Shown: positions 52,701 through 61,808, counted from the stretch's first letter. The stretch is 64,000 bases of DNA from Phytohabitans houttuyneae (GCF_011764425.1 NZ_BLPF01000001.1:310001-374000); one strand, 5' to 3'. Made by a program: numbers and translations. The notes: a model not told the origin generated them from the letters alone.

Positions 52701-54271
52701 GCGGGGCGGCCCGGACGGCCACGGCCCGCGGCGACGCGGCGCTGGCCCGCGACGACCTCGACGCCGCGCGCCGCCACCTGGTAACGGCGGTCGAGCTCGC
52801 CGAGGAGGCCGGCGACGGCTGGGTACACGCCGCCGCGCTCGCCTCCCTCGGCACCGTCCACATGCGAGCCGGCGACCTGGCGGAGGCGGCGGCGTGCCAC
52901 GAGCGGGCCGCCGGCGGGTACCAGGCGCTCGGCGCCGCGGAGCGGGAGCGGGCCACCCGGCTCGACCTCGTGGAGTGCCTGCTGCGGCTCGGTGAGGCCG
53001 GTGCTGCCGACGCCGCGCTGCAGCGCATGCTCGCGGCGGACGCGCCGGTGTTCATCTCGCTCGCCAGCCGGACGTACTTCCTCGCCGCGCTGGCCCGGGC
53101 GCACCTCGGCGACTGGTCCGGAGCCCGGCCGGCGGTCCGCCAGTGCCTCGACGCGGTGGCCCGCGGCAGCGACAGCGGCCGGGAGTACCAGCTTGCCGTC
53201 GCGGCGGCGGTGCGGGCCGGCGACGCGACGTTCGCCGTGGAGGTCGCCGAAGGCCGGGCCGTCTCCTCGCGGGGCGCGCTGCCGGCGCTGGAGGAGATGA
53301 CCGCGGCGCTGCCGCCGGGAGTGGTCGCGGCGTACGTCGACCTGGCACCCACGCTCACCATCCTGTGCGCCGGGCACGGCGGCTGGAGCGCGATCATCGA
53401 GCGCCCCGCCGCCGGCGTGGACGACCTCCCGGCGGCCACCGGATCGGCGCTGCCGGCGGGGCGGCTGGACGCGATGGGCCGGCTGCTCGGGCGCGAGCTG
53501 TGGGCGCCGCTGCTCGACCGGGCGCCCACCGGTACCAGCGGTGTGGTGCTGCTGCCGTCGCCGCGCCTGGCCGGGCTGCCGCTGGCCGCGGCGCGGCTGC
53601 CCGACGGCGGGTACCTCGCCGAGCGGATCCGGGTCGGCTACGCGCCGAGCCTCGCCCAGCTGCGGCGGCCGGACGGCGAGTCCACGCTGCCGCGGCGCGG
53701 GCTGGGCCAGGCCGCCGTGCTCCCCTTCGGCCGGCGGCAGGCGGCGAGCCTCGCGGCGCAGGCGACCGGGCCGGTCACGACGCTCGCCGGTGCCGAGGTG
53801 ACCGCCGAGGCCGTGGTCAAGCTGCTGCTTACCCGCGACGTGGTGCACCTGGCCGCCGTCGACGGCCCGCTCAGCCTCCCGCGGCAGATCGGCACGTCAC
53901 TGGTCATCCTCTCCGGCGCGGCGGCGGCCGGCCTGCCCGAGACACTGCTCGCGGCCGGCGCCAAGCGCGTGATAGCTACACATTGGACGGTAGGCGACCT
54001 GGAGGGTGCGCTGCTCGTCGGCGAGTTCTTCCGCTGCTGGCGGGGCGGCACCGTGCCCGCCGCCCGGGCGCTGGCCGAGGCGCAGAAGGCGTTCCGCGCC
54101 GAGATGACAAACGCGGACGTGGTGAAGATCCTGCGCGAGTGGTCGGCCGACGCCCCAGCGGACGAGACGGTCGGTGCGGCGCTGGAGCACTGGGAAGACC
54201 GCACCGAAGACGCGCCCGCCTTCGCCGGCTCGGTCGACTGGGCCGCGTTCCACCTGGTCGGCGCGCCGTAG
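49736..54271 (+). CDS. TPR-rich CHAT-domain protein with degenerate catalytic dyad
   Basis: 1511 aa, soluble. A helical N-terminus ([20 protein letters not shown]) leads into TPR-like repeats ([48 protein letters not shown]-type units). An acidic Pro-rich linker (about 472-517), a hexapeptide tract (about 762-792) and more TPR units follow ([20 protein letters not shown]). The C-terminal third is a CHAT (caspase/separase-like) domain: [48 protein letters not shown] (H1371) and [12 protein letters not shown] (S1393), ending [14 protein letters not shown]. The usual FACHG histidine and SACxT/SG cysteine are absent, so it should not be a protease. ATG 49736; nearby starts 49700 and 49772 are possible. 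Confidence 0.85.
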   Translation: MLWGLPRIGGEWMDQHPEPAAQPWPYWMLRFIAANGDEQAYSDLVWSVGASPPYGDVAVDEADAVFELLEAYVGPGVAGSGLYDRAAALVGGRPDAVLALSAFRIHDRIASDPEGFGSADVAAGRTLAAQAGHSGLAIYFEVLAAEIALRDNHVRVAKDVLLGALPRLTALAAADRVYVGQARVAAQNAAAVAAMDGDDDRARIAGAVMEVLGADPALAARYATDLTRPRGFVPAAPPPRFDELARHGSDLLHAGDLAGALDRFAQAEAAARMEGREAGLCEVLGEKAVALDRAGDPRAAIDAYDRAIELCLRHGEVLSLSRWTANLVGLLVARDELDEAERILATMLDAAARTGRTDRLAIAETHAAAYLAARRRFPEAVDRLVQAGQYAGDDRYLADAIRRDTVITHLAWAEALLEADRAAAAGPLRAVVRLADATNADEVRLSVRAHLLLAQLHERDPEPLAAAPETLDPPQAEEPQTEDPQADEPQADEPRAEEPPAAEDEPPVPEEADELAALLAMRRDDLDALLGAWVAGAAEGPPAEAATPFLTWLDGIQDRLDRGRADPAPATSEGGAAGLLHLGEQVAEGQREYETARETTAALALDPDVATAVCLYVAQGDGVVAGTVIQLVADTTPDDVFAARLYRLLLAFVDSAEDDRRYLDLIEVGLARLGAGGDEALRAELLNEGAAHLARLGRQEESLRYAREAREVAGGEGYGRLAQVAAGNEGAALMALDRADEAIAALDPSALAPGADAADAAGAADMAGVADMAGVADMAGVADMAGVADMAGVAGADEAAEADGGAGEAEEAGPETALQRLERGWLETAEPATGVALAREYVLAARPSAALTVLNAVRGRIESGADTELRIECLTVEGLAHGAANDTSAMLASLGRAHELAVADDPSAAGVDATREWGVALAGAGRAAEAVEVLEACLPRARALDGDPTAEAHLRQALAGALEATGDAAGADRMLQRAGEVFRDAGDVGGAARTATARGDAALARDDLDAARRHLVTAVELAEEAGDGWVHAAALASLGTVHMRAGDLAEAAACHERAAGGYQALGAAERERATRLDLVECLLRLGEAGAADAALQRMLAADAPVFISLASRTYFLAALARAHLGDWSGARPAVRQCLDAVARGSDSGREYQLAVAAAVRAGDATFAVEVAEGRAVSSRGALPALEEMTAALPPGVVAAYVDLAPTLTILCAGHGGWSAIIERPAAGVDDLPAATGSALPAGRLDAMGRLLGRELWAPLLDRAPTGTSGVVLLPSPRLAGLPLAAARLPDGGYLAERIRVGYAPSLAQLRRPDGESTLPRRGLGQAAVLPFGRRQAASLAAQATGPVTTLAGAEVTAEAVVKLLLTRDVVHLAAVDGPLSLPRQIGTSLVILSGAAAAGLPETLLAAGAKRVIATHWTVGDLEGALLVGEFFRCWRGGTVPAARALAEAQKAFRAEMTNADVVKILREWSADAPADETVGAALEHWEDRTEDAPAFAGSVDWAAFHLVGAP
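52019..52108. repeat. 18-bp tandem repeat (five units) inside the CHAT gene
   Basis: Five consecutive copies of GGCGTGGCGGACATGGCA (the first with one change) encode a G-V-A-D-M-A hexapeptide tract between TPR blocks. Near-perfect identity points to recent slippage; copy number probably varies among strains. Confidence 0.9.
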
Positions 54272-54274
54272 CGG

Positions 54275-54490
54275 TCAGCGCTGCAGTACGCGAGGACGGC
54301 CCGCACCCGGCGGTGGCCGCCGTCGTCCGCTGCCAGGCCCCGCTTGGCGAAGATGCTGCCGATGTGCTTGTGCACCGCGTTGCCGCTGACGAACAGGCGC
54401 GCCGCGATCGTGTCGTTGTCGCGGCCCTCGGCCGTCAGCGCCAGCACCTCCCGCTCGCGCGGGGTCAGCCCGGCCCGCCGGGTCGGCGGC
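54275..54490 (-). pseudogene. Remnant of a NarL-type response regulator (HTH end only)
   Basis: Only the LuxR output domain is left: GLTPREREVLALTAEGRDN, VSGNAVHKHIGSIFAKRGL, HRRVRAVLAY. At the end, one base seems missing: the next frame gives LQR then TGA at 54275, the normal tail of this family. Upstream another shift is needed before VLAHAADPAGR, and no receiver domain exists; the DNA beyond belongs to a serine-hydrolase remnant on the other strand. Truncated and frameshifted. Confidence 0.65.
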
Positions 54491-54504
54491 GTGGGCCAGG
54501 ACGC

Positions 54505-54837
54505 CCAGCAGGCACACCGGCGCGCAGGCCTGCCTGGTCACCGAGGACGGCCGGCACCACGTGGCGACGAGCGGCTCCGGCGACCTCGCCACCGGGACGG
54601 CCGGTACCGCCGGACGGGCGCTTCCGGGTGGCCAGCACTGGCAAGACGTTCTCCCGCCCGGCGAGGGACGGGGGTACTCCAGCACCGGCCTACCTGCTGG
54701 TCGACCTGGTCATTGAGCGGGTCACCGGCAACTCGTCGTGGGCCGAGGCGAAGCGCCGCATCGTGCGGCCGCTGGGCGTGACCGGCACCTCCTGGCCGGG
54801 CCTCTCGCCGGACGTGCCGCGGCCGCGCGGCCGACGA
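54505..54837 (+). pseudogene. Remnant of a beta-lactamase-fold serine hydrolase
   Basis: Fragments in shifting frames: CLVTEDGRHHVATSGSGDL, then PPDGRFRVASTGKTF with the SxxK nucleophile motif, then LPPGEGRGYSSTG (YxN-type region), then YLLVDLVIERVTGNSSWAEA and VRPLGVTGTSWPG. Several frameshifts are needed, and the roughly 100 residues normally between SxxK and the Tyr block are gone. A decayed D-Ala-D-Ala carboxypeptidase/class C-like gene. Its 3' end abuts the DUF2306 gene. Confidence 0.65.
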
Positions 54838-55472
54838 CCTTGTCGAGGGCGCGCTGTGCGGGCGGGACGGCGCAGGTACCACTCGACCACGGCAAGGTTG
54901 ATCAGCCAGCCGGCGAGCATCAGCCCGGCGCGCGCGTTGGCGCCGGGCTGCTCGCCGCCGCTCGCGATCAGGTACGGCGCGTGCGTGAACGCCTGCGTAC
55001 CGGCGCCGAGCCCGATCGCGTAGCCGCGCGCCATCCACGCGCGGTGCCGGGCGAAGTCGCGGCGCAGGACGGCGGCCACACCGAGCACGATGGACAGTGC
55101 CATGGCGGAGCCGAAGGCGACCCGGAACACGCTCGTGAGAGCGTTGTCGTGGGCCGGCAGGTCGTACGCGAAGTTCATCCACAGGCCGGTGAGCGCCACA
55201 GTCAGTCCACAAGGGACGAGGATCCGGCCGGCGCGCCGGTGCCAGCGGTTGCGGCGCAGGCTCGGTACGAACTGGAACGCGCCGAGGATCGAGTAGACGA
55301 CCGCGCCGACGATGTGCAGCACCACCGGCAGCGGGTCGCCGACGAAGCGGGCGTTGGCGTCGGTCACCTCGGGGCCGCCGCTCAGCTCGGACACCCGCGC
55401 CGCACCGGCGACCACCGGCACGAGGCTCAGCAGGATCAACGCGGCCGGTAGCCGCCACTCGCGCATCGTCAT
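54690..55472 (-). CDS. DUF2306 membrane protein with abnormal C-terminal extension
   Basis: 260 aa. Residues 1-205 are a normal DUF2306 protein with about six helices: VVLHIVGAVVYSILGAFQFV, HRRAGRILVPCGLTVALTG, RDFARHRAWMARGYAIGLGA and LMLAGWLINLAVVEWYLRR. The last 50 residues (RQGRRPRGRGTSGERPG onward) are only the antisense of the serine-hydrolase remnant, so the native stop was lost at a junction near 54840. The protein may still work. ATG 55472. Function of DUF2306 is unknown. Confidence 0.75.
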   Translation of the reverse strand: MTMREWRLPAALILLSLVPVVAGAARVSELSGGPEVTDANARFVGDPLPVVLHIVGAVVYSILGAFQFVPSLRRNRWHRRAGRILVPCGLTVALTGLWMNFAYDLPAHDNALTSVFRVAFGSAMALSIVLGVAAVLRRDFARHRAWMARGYAIGLGAGTQAFTHAPYLIASGGEQPGANARAGLMLAGWLINLAVVEWYLRRPARTARPRQGRRPRGRGTSGERPGQEVPVTPSGRTMRRFASAHDELPVTRSMTRSTSR

Positions 55473-55563
55473 GCCGTCGATGGTGGCCGGCGGGACCGGT
55501 GTGACTCATCGGAACATGGGCCGCGATCCACCCCGCCCATGGTCGGGGCCGCCGCTCGTACTT

Positions 55564-55977
55564 TCAGCGGTCGCCGCTGACCATCCACTCCTCGCCGGCC
55601 TTGTCGACCCGCAGGATCGTGATGCCGAGCGGGTTGGCGCCGACCGCCAGCGCGTGGCCGTCGTCGCTCGGCGTGAGGCGCGCGTCGCCGACCCGCTCGC
55701 GCTGCTCGCCCGAGAGGCCGCCGAGCATCGCGTCGACGCCGGCCGGGCAGTCGCCTACCGAGTGGCGGGTGGCCAGCTCCCGCGCGAACGGCTCGGTGAC
55801 CAGCGTGCAGGCCAGCTCGGCGTCATCGGCGGCGAGGGCCTTGAGGTAGTTGCGGGCGGCGCCTTCGGCGGGGTCGGTGCGCTGCCACACGTACCCGAGG
55901 CAGCCCGTGACGGCGACCACGGCGGCGATGGCGGCCCCGACGAACACGGCCCGCCCGCGGCGTGGGGACGCCGTCAC
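55564..55977 (-). CDS. Small exported or membrane-anchored protein of unknown function
   Basis: 137 aa. Basic start TASPRRGRAVFVGAAIAAVV, a hydrophobic stretch ending VTGCLGYVW (possible lipobox-like Cys, but weak), then AARNYLKALAADDAELACTLV, SVGDCPAGVDAMLGGLSG and a C-terminal WMVSGDR. The outer part resembles small NTF2-like or DUF4878-type domains. GTG overlaps the response-regulator stop, so it is the last gene of a kinase-regulator operon. Confidence 0.65.
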   Translation of the reverse strand: MTASPRRGRAVFVGAAIAAVVAVTGCLGYVWQRTDPAEGAARNYLKALAADDAELACTLVTEPFARELATRHSVGDCPAGVDAMLGGLSGEQRERVGDARLTPSDDGHALAVGANPLGITILRVDKAGEEWMVSGDR

Positions 55978-56636
55978 CCGCGCGTCCGGGTGCGGTTGGT
56001 CTCGTAGGCCCACATCGCGATCTCCACCCGGTTTCGCACGCCGAGCTTGGTCATCAGGCTGGTGATGTGCGACTTGACCGTGCTGAGCGTGATGAAGAGC
56101 TCGTCGGCGATCTCCTTGTTGGTGCGGCCTCGCGCGACCGCCACGAGCACCTGCTCCTCCCGGTCGGTGAGCGCCTCGATCGGCTGCTTCGGCGGGGCGG
56201 CCGGCCCCGCGTCGGCGAACGCCTTCAGCAGCCGCGTCGTGACGCTCGGCGCGATCAGCGCGTCGCCGGCGGCGGCCGCGTGCACGGCCTGTGCGAGCAG
56301 CGCCGGGCCGGCCTCCTTGAGCAGGAAGCCGCGGGCGCCGGCGCGCAACGCCGCGTACACGTAGTCGTCGAGGTCGAAGGTCGTGATGACGACCACCGCG
56401 AGCGGGTCCGCGACCGACGGCCCGGCGACCGCGCGGGTCGCCTCGATGCCGTCCATGCCGGGCATGCGGATGTCGAACAGGCACACGTCCGGGCGCAGGC
56501 GCCGGGCAAGCTCGACCGCCCGCCGCCCGTCGGCAGCCTCGCCGACCACCTCGATGCCGGGCTGCGCGTTCAGGATCATGGTGAGGCCGGTGCGGACGAT
56601 CTCCTGGTCGTCGGCGACCAGCACCCGCACCGTCAC
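55974..56636 (-). CDS. NarL/LuxR-family response regulator
   Basis: 220 aa. Receiver: VLVADDQEIVRTGL, phospho-acceptor D55 in VCLFDIRMPGMDG, FLLKEAGP. HTH: ALTDREEQVLVAVARGRTNK, LFITLSTVKSHITSLMTKLG and VRNRVEIAMWAYE. GTG 56636 overlaps the kinase stop (GTGA) and its own stop overlaps the next gene. Targets unknown. Confidence 0.9.
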   Translation of the reverse strand: MTVRVLVADDQEIVRTGLTMILNAQPGIEVVGEAADGRRAVELARRLRPDVCLFDIRMPGMDGIEATRAVAGPSVADPLAVVVITTFDLDDYVYAALRAGARGFLLKEAGPALLAQAVHAAAAGDALIAPSVTTRLLKAFADAGPAAPPKQPIEALTDREEQVLVAVARGRTNKEIADELFITLSTVKSHITSLMTKLGVRNRVEIAMWAYETNRTRTRG

Positions 56637-57772
56637 GCGGGTGCCCCCGCCCGTGGCAGCACCGCGGTGACCGTCCACCCGCGGTCGGGGTTGGGGCCGG
56701 CCGCGCACGTGCCGCCGAGCAGGTCGGCGCGCTCCATCATGCCCATGAGACCGAACCCGGGCGCGCTGGACGGTCGCGCCGCGCCGGACTCGCCGTCGTC
56801 GCTGACCCGCAGGTGTACCGACGTGTCGTCGGTCGCCACGCTGACCTCGATGCGGGTGGCGTGGCGGGCGTGGCGGCGGGCGTTGGTGACCGACTCCTGG
56901 GCCAGGCGGTAGAGCGCGGAGCCGACCGAGGGCGGCAGATCTTCCACGTCGCCCCGGATCTCCACGGCGACGTCCGGCCCAGCCCGGAACCGGCCGGCGA
57001 GCCCCTCGATGTCCGCGACGCGCGGGCTGGGCGCGAGGTCGGCCGGCTGGTCGCGGCGCAGCACGCGCACCATCGCCCGCATCTCGGCCAGCGCGCGCGA
57101 CGCCTCCGCCTCGATCACCCGGAGGGCGTCGACCGCCGCACCCGGCTGGGTGGCCGAGGCGGCGATGCCCGCCTGCGCCCGGATGGCCATCGCGGACACG
57201 TGGTGCGCGACGGTGTCGTGCAGGTCGCGGGCGAGCCGCTCGCGCTCCAGCAGCTTGACCCGGTCGAGCTCGCGGGCCCGCGCGCTGGCCCGGAAGCGGA
57301 CCGCGACGCCCAGCGCGGAGACGCCGAACATCACCGCGAAGCCGGCGATCACCTCGACCACGCTGATCGTGCCGGCCACACCGGACAGGACGAGCTTGGC
57401 CGCGATGAACACCGAGCCGACCACCGCGTCGCGGCCGCTGCCCCAGCGGAACAGCGCGTAGGTCAGCAGCAGCACGTACATCGCGGCGACCATGTCGCAG
57501 GGATCGCCGGGCAGCACGAACGGCACGACCGTCGTCACCCCGAACGCGATCGCCACCATCGCGAGCGGGTGGGTGCGCCGCCACAGGAGCGTGGGCAGCA
57601 GGGCGAGCGCGATGGCGGCGGCGCCGACCCGCCACGGCAGGTCGGGCCGGAGGATCCCCTCCAGCACGAGCGCGGGGGCGAACACGGCGAGCAGCAGCCA
57701 GTCACGCCACACCCGGGCCGGGGCGTGTGGGGCCCGCGGCTCATCGAGCACCGAGCGGAGACGAGCGAGCAC
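56633..57772 (-). CDS. DesK/NarL-type sensor histidine kinase
   Basis: 379 aa. An N-terminal membrane region with about five helices (LLLAVFAPALVLEG to VSALGVAVRF). Cytoplasmic kinase: phospho-acceptor H185 in RERLARDLHDTVAHHVSAMA, N-box LAQESVTNARRHA, G-boxes VSDDGESG and GFGLMGMMERADLLGG. First gene of a kinase-regulator-small protein operon on the minus strand. GTG start at 57772. Confidence 0.9.
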   Translation of the reverse strand: MLARLRSVLDEPRAPHAPARVWRDWLLLAVFAPALVLEGILRPDLPWRVGAAAIALALLPTLLWRRTHPLAMVAIAFGVTTVVPFVLPGDPCDMVAAMYVLLLTYALFRWGSGRDAVVGSVFIAAKLVLSGVAGTISVVEVIAGFAVMFGVSALGVAVRFRASARARELDRVKLLERERLARDLHDTVAHHVSAMAIRAQAGIAASATQPGAAVDALRVIEAEASRALAEMRAMVRVLRRDQPADLAPSPRVADIEGLAGRFRAGPDVAVEIRGDVEDLPPSVGSALYRLAQESVTNARRHARHATRIEVSVATDDTSVHLRVSDDGESGAARPSSAPGFGLMGMMERADLLGGTCAAGPNPDRGWTVTAVLPRAGAPA

Positions 57773-57851
57773 GAAACCATCGTACGAACGGCGGCCCGAC
57801 TTTCAGATCGGCCCAAAGTACGACCGATTCGTCCCTGAGTACCCTGTTCAG

Positions 57852-58486
57852 ATGCGTCCATACGTTGTCGCCCACGTTGCCGTCTCCGTCGAGGGCGCGA
57901 CCGACGGCTTCGCACCCGACCTCGCCCAGTTCTACGGCCTGGCCGCCACGTGGTCGGAGGACGTGACGCTGGTCGGCGCCGACACGATCCTCGCCCAGGA
58001 GCCCGCGCTGGCCGCGACCCCGGACCGGGTCCGGCGCCCGGAGGCCCGCTGCTCGCCGTCGTGGACTCCCAGGCGCGGGTACAGCAGTGGGCCGCCCTCC
58101 GCGACGCCGGCCACTGGTCGGGCGTGCTCGCCCTGTACGCCGCGTCGACTCCCCCACGCCCAGCCGGCGCCGACGTGACCGAGCTGGTCACCGGCGACGA
58201 CCGCGTAGACCTGTCGGCCACACTCTCCACCCTCGCCGACCGCGGCGCGCGGGTGGTCCGCGTGGACAGCGGCGGCACGCTGATCGGCGCGCTGCTGCAC
58301 CGCGGCCTGCTGGACGAGCTGAGCCTGCTGGTACACCCCGTCCTGGCCGGCGCCGCGGGCACCCGCCACTGGCACGGCGCGGCACCCCCACCGGAAGGCC
58401 CGCTCGAGCCGGCCGGCGCCCAACCCTTGGACGGCGGCCTGGTCTGGCTCCGCTACCGCACGCCGGGTGCCACCCCGCCGCGGTAG
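57852..58486 (+). CDS. RibD C-terminal/dihydrofolate-reductase-like protein, frameshifted near 58040
   Basis: Reductase fold of the RibD C-terminal family. From ATG 57852: RPYVVAHVAVSVEGATDGF, TLVGADTILAQEPALAATPD, RVRRP. At 58040 the homologous sequence moves to the -1 frame: GGPLLAVVDSQARVQQWAAL, VTGDDRVDLSATLSTLADRG, VRVDSGGTLIGALLHRGLLD and LLVHPVLAG. One added G in the GG at 58040-58041 would restore a 211-aa protein. Riboflavin-pathway activity is not implied; many homologues are stand-alone NADPH reductases. Confidence 0.75.
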
Positions 58487-58525
58487 CCCGCCTCCCCCAC
58501 GGTCGCGACCGCCGTCACCCTCCGC

Positions 58526-58567
58526 GCTGGGCGCATCGCTGCTCCCAGCTCCATAGCGTCCCGCAGC
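58526..58567. repeat. Repeat D copy 2 between convergent genes
   Basis: GCTGGGCGCAT, GCTGC, CCCAGCT and TCCCGCAGC appear in the same order and spacing as at 14467-14509, but the stem is now imperfect. Located between the convergent RibD-like and phytanoyl-CoA dioxygenase genes. Confidence 0.55.
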
Positions 58568-58611
58568 GCCACACCCGGCCGCAGGCCATGCGCGGCAGGC
58601 GTGTCTGGCCG

Positions 58612-59526
58612 CTACGCCGCCTGGAGGACGCGGTCGAAGAGGGGCCGGACCTCGGGGGCGAGCCGCTCGTGGAGGTCGCGGTCCAGGTTGAGGTCGAGCT
58701 GGCCGTAGTTGTGCGTGAGGCGGTCGCGGAAGTAGCAGATCGCGAGCATCGTGCGGGGGCGGTCGGTGTGGTTGACGGTGCCGCGGTGCATCAGGGCCGG
58801 GTCGCGGATCAGCAGGTCGCCGGGCTCCAGCACGACGCGCCGGGAAGGGAACATCGCGGCCAGTGCCTCGAAGTCCGGGTTGCGTCCATCTTGGACGGTG
58901 TCGTCGTAGCCCAGGCCGCGTAGGACGTCGTCGCGCCAGAGGTGGCTGCCGCAGGGCCAGACCTCCAGCGGGCCGTTGTCCAGGCCGCAGCGGTGCAGTG
59001 GGATGTTGACGATGTAGCCGCGCGGCTCCCAGGACAAGCCCGGGTCCAGCTCGCGGTGTGGCGACTGGATGGCGGCGCCGGCTAAGCAGGTGTCGCTGGA
59101 GACGAACTTGCAGTGGAAGTCGTCGCGGAGCGCGCCGCGGATCAGGCCCATCGCGAGGGGGTTGGCCAGCAGCCACGGGCTGTCGAACGGCGCGGCCAGC
59201 CGCGGGAAGATGCGCCACCGGTGGTTTCGCTCCCAGAAGACGGCGCGCGACTCGCGGCCGACGCGGCACGTGATGCCGGCCATCTCCAAGGTCTCGCCGT
59301 CGCCGCTGGCCACGCAGTCGGCGAAGACGCGATCGAAGGCCGCGTCGGCCGCATTGACCACTGTGGACGGCAGTGCGCCGCGCAGGATCACGCAGCCGCG
59401 CGTGTGCAGCAGGAGGGTGGCCAGGCGCGCCTGCTCGGGTGCGAGCGCGCCGGCGGCCAGCTCCGCGGGGGAAACGACGACGTCAACGTCCTGCCCAGGC
59501 GTTTCCGTGTGCACTGTGACCTCCAT
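58612..59526 (-). CDS. Phytanoyl-CoA dioxygenase family Fe(II)/2-oxoglutarate oxygenase
   Basis: 304 aa. PhyH-type double-stranded beta-helix: LLHTRGCVILRGALPSTVV at the start, iron ligands in SPHRELDPGLSWEPRG (H-x-D) and ALMHRGTVNHTDRPRTML (distal His, then Arg for 2-oxoglutarate). VVLEPGDLLIRDP precedes the last ligand, as in the family. Hydroxylates an unknown small molecule using O2. ATG 59526, or GTG 59514 behind GGAGG, which I consider equally good. Confidence 0.85.
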   Translation of the reverse strand: MEVTVHTETPGQDVDVVVSPAELAAGALAPEQARLATLLLHTRGCVILRGALPSTVVNAADAAFDRVFADCVASGDGETLEMAGITCRVGRESRAVFWERNHRWRIFPRLAAPFDSPWLLANPLAMGLIRGALRDDFHCKFVSSDTCLAGAAIQSPHRELDPGLSWEPRGYIVNIPLHRCGLDNGPLEVWPCGSHLWRDDVLRGLGYDDTVQDGRNPDFEALAAMFPSRRVVLEPGDLLIRDPALMHRGTVNHTDRPRTMLAICYFRDRLTHNYGQLDLNLDRDLHERLAPEVRPLFDRVLQAA

Positions 59527-59569
59527 CCATAGGAGACGGTCCACGCTAGCCGCAACGCCTTGGAGGTCG

Positions 59570-59860
59570 GTGGAAGCTCACTCGCGACGGGCGTACGTCA
59601 CCACGGCCGCGCCGGAGTCGAACGGCCCGGAGCCGCGCGAGACGCTCACCAAGGTCTTCCGGGCCAACCTGGACGACAGCATCCGCTTCCACCTGGACGC
59701 CGGCCTGCCCGGCGACGAGGTCACGGTGGTGGTCCTCTACCTGGCGATGAGCGGCCTGCTGGTCGACGACATCACGGTGCCCGACGTGCTCTCGGCGTAC
59801 CCCGACGGCGAGCTCGTCGCCGACCTTGTCGACCGCATCCTGCCGCCATCGCCGGAGTAG
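59570..59860 (+). CDS. Small hypothetical protein, 96 aa
   Basis: Starts GTG 59570 right after GGAGG: EAHSRRAYVTTAAPESNG, RETLTKVFRANLDDSIRFHL, DEVTVVVLYLAMSGLLVDD, VLSAYPDGELVADLVDRIL. Mixed helix and strand, soluble, no known domain. Ends 38 bases before the LtrA-type gene on the same strand, so probably cotranscribed with it. Confidence 0.6.
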   Translation: MEAHSRRAYVTTAAPESNGPEPRETLTKVFRANLDDSIRFHLDAGLPGDEVTVVVLYLAMSGLLVDDITVPDVLSAYPDGELVADLVDRILPPSPE

Positions 59861-59898
59861 GTCACCCGGGCGGCTGCGAGGATCTAGGCTCCCGTGCC

Positions 59899-61062
59899 AT
59901 GACGCGTACGCGGTGGCGGGACGGCGGCGGCGAACCGGCCGGGCGGGTGACGACGGTCGAGGTCTTCTTCGACGTGGTGTTCGTCCTCACGCTCACCCAG
60001 CTCACGCGGAGCCTGGAGGAGCACCTGACGCTCACCACGGTGGGGCAGGTGCTGCTGCTGTTCGGGATCCTGTGGTGGATGTTCGACGGGTACGTGTGGC
60101 TGGCCAACCACGTACCGCCCCGGCAGCCGGTGCAGAAGCTGCTGATGCTCGTCGGCATGGCCGGCTTCCTCATCGCGGCGGTCGGCATCCCGCACGCGTT
60201 CGACGGCACCGGGTGGGTCTTCGGGGTCGGCTACCTGGTGGCGATCTGCGTACACCTGCTGCTGTTCACCCAGGCCGGCGTCGGCCGGGCGCTGACGCTG
60301 CTCGCGGTCTACAACCTCGCCGCCGCGCTGCTGGTCCTCGCCGGCGGCTTCGCGGACGGCGCCGTGCGCACCGGGCTGTGGGTGGCCGCGCTCGCGCTGC
60401 AGATGGTCGTGCCGTACCTGGTGCCGCGGCGGTCGTGGATGGGCACGGTGCGCTCGTTCCACCTGGTGGCCGAGCATTTCGTGGAGCGGCACGGGCTCCT
60501 GGTGATCATCGCGCTGGGCGAGTCGGTGGTGGCGATCGGCGCCGGGGTCGACGTCGACCACCTGACGGCCGCCACGGTCGCGGTGGTCGTGCTGGCGCTG
60601 GCGCTGCCGGCCGGGCTGTGGTGGACGTACTTCACCGACACTCACGCCGCCGAGGTGACGCTGGCCCGCACCACGGGCGGCCCGGGCACGCGCCTCGCGC
60701 TGCGGCTGGGGATCACGCACATCCCGCTGCTGCTCGGGATCGTGATCACCGCGGCCGGCATCCACGCCGCGGTCGCCCACCCCGGCGACCACGCGCACTG
60801 GCCGGAGGCGATGGCACTGGCCGGCGGCGTCGCGGCGTACCTGTGCGGGATCGCGGCGATCCGGTCGGCGCTGCACCTGCGCGCGGTCTGGCGGCGCCTG
60901 CTGACCGCCGCCGTGGTGCTGGCGACGGTGCCGGTCGGTACCGAGGTCAACGCCGCGACCCAGCTCGCGGCCCTCGTCTTGGTCGTCGCGATCCCGCTGG
61001 TCCTGGAGCGCGGACGGCACACGGCCCCCGCGCCCTCCACTATGGAGCGAGCGGAAGCCTGA
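59899..61062 (+). CDS. LtrA-family (low temperature requirement A) membrane protein
   Basis: 387 aa, about eleven helices. The N-terminal block VTTVEVFFDVVFVLTLTQLT is the LtrA signature. HLVAEHFVERHGLLVIIALGESVVAIG is its central helix pair, given here in parts: VAEHFVERHGLL and IIALGESVVAIGAG. Named from Listeria growth at low temperature; molecular function unknown. Its last 23 bases overlap the convergent next gene. Confidence 0.88.
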   Translation: MTRTRWRDGGGEPAGRVTTVEVFFDVVFVLTLTQLTRSLEEHLTLTTVGQVLLLFGILWWMFDGYVWLANHVPPRQPVQKLLMLVGMAGFLIAAVGIPHAFDGTGWVFGVGYLVAICVHLLLFTQAGVGRALTLLAVYNLAAALLVLAGGFADGAVRTGLWVAALALQMVVPYLVPRRSWMGTVRSFHLVAEHFVERHGLLVIIALGESVVAIGAGVDVDHLTAATVAVVVLALALPAGLWWTYFTDTHAAEVTLARTTGGPGTRLALRLGITHIPLLLGIVITAAGIHAAVAHPGDHAHWPEAMALAGGVAAYLCGIAAIRSALHLRAVWRRLLTAAVVLATVPVGTEVNAATQLAALVLVVAIPLVLERGRHTAPAPSTMERAEA

Positions 61063-61729
61063 CCCGCTCGGCGTCCACCCACTCGTGCAGGCTGCCCTTG
61101 CCGAGCAGGTAGCGGGTGCGCTGGTCGCCGTCGGTGAGCACCGCGAGCACCCGCCAGCCGCCCTCGTCGCTGCCCGGCTTGCCGGTGTGCTCGACGACGA
61201 TGCCGGGCAGGAAGCCCATCAGGAAGCCGTCGGCCCGCGCGGCCGCGACCTGCGTGGCGGCGGCCCGCGAGTGCGCCTGCTCGGCGGCGCGCACGAACGC
61301 CTCCGCGACGCTGGCCCGCGCCCGCACCGTCTCGGTCGCCACCGCCGCCCGGCCGCGCAGGTCCGAGCCGAGCAGGTAGGCGATGCCGAGGATGGCGGCG
61401 GCGGTCACGACCGCGCCGACCCAGAGCGCCACGTGCTGGTTGTCCGGATTGGACGACCACCAGCCGCGGATGAGCGCCCACGCGGCGACGACGAGTCCGC
61501 TGAGCCCGGCCGCCCACCACTTGCTCGCCGCGGTCGCGCCGGCCTCGATGAGCGCCACGCTCTCCGGCGGACCGGAGAACGCGGACGACAGGCCGCGCGC
61601 CTTGCTCAGTTCACCTTCGGCGGGCAGGAGCTTGAGCCCGCGCAGCAGCGCGATCGACGGCTCGGCGATGTCGTCACCGGCGACGGCCTCGGACGGTACC
61701 CGCACCTCACTGGCGGTCATGAGGGACAC
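61040..61729 (-). CDS. Two-helix membrane protein of unknown function
   Basis: 229 aa. Cytoplasmic N-terminus (about 1-70), two adjacent helices (about 74-88 and 100-119), a helical stretch rich in Ala/Arg (VATETVRARASVAEAFVRAA) that may form a coiled coil, then LLGKGSLHEWVDAERVRLP at the end. That tail, with VLAVLTDGDQRTRYLL, resembles a short beta module. GTG 61729 or ATG 61720. No known domain. Confidence 0.65.
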   Translation of the reverse strand: MSLMTASEVRVPSEAVAGDDIAEPSIALLRGLKLLPAEGELSKARGLSSAFSGPPESVALIEAGATAASKWWAAGLSGLVVAAWALIRGWWSSNPDNQHVALWVGAVVTAAAILGIAYLLGSDLRGRAAVATETVRARASVAEAFVRAAEQAHSRAAATQVAAARADGFLMGFLPGIVVEHTGKPGSDEGGWRVLAVLTDGDQRTRYLLGKGSLHEWVDAERVRLPLAP

Positions 61730-61808
61730 ACCCTTCGGGAGAAGCCACAGTGGAGCGAACGGTCACCGATCATGGTGGAAAGCTCCAGCGCTGGCAAACC
61801 CGGGTCGG

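Noticed and set aside
49301-53848. 1515-codon antisense frame across the STAS and CHAT genes
   Set aside because: Low-complexity Arg/Gly/His/Val sequence without motifs; the plus-strand CHAT and STAS frames have clear family features.
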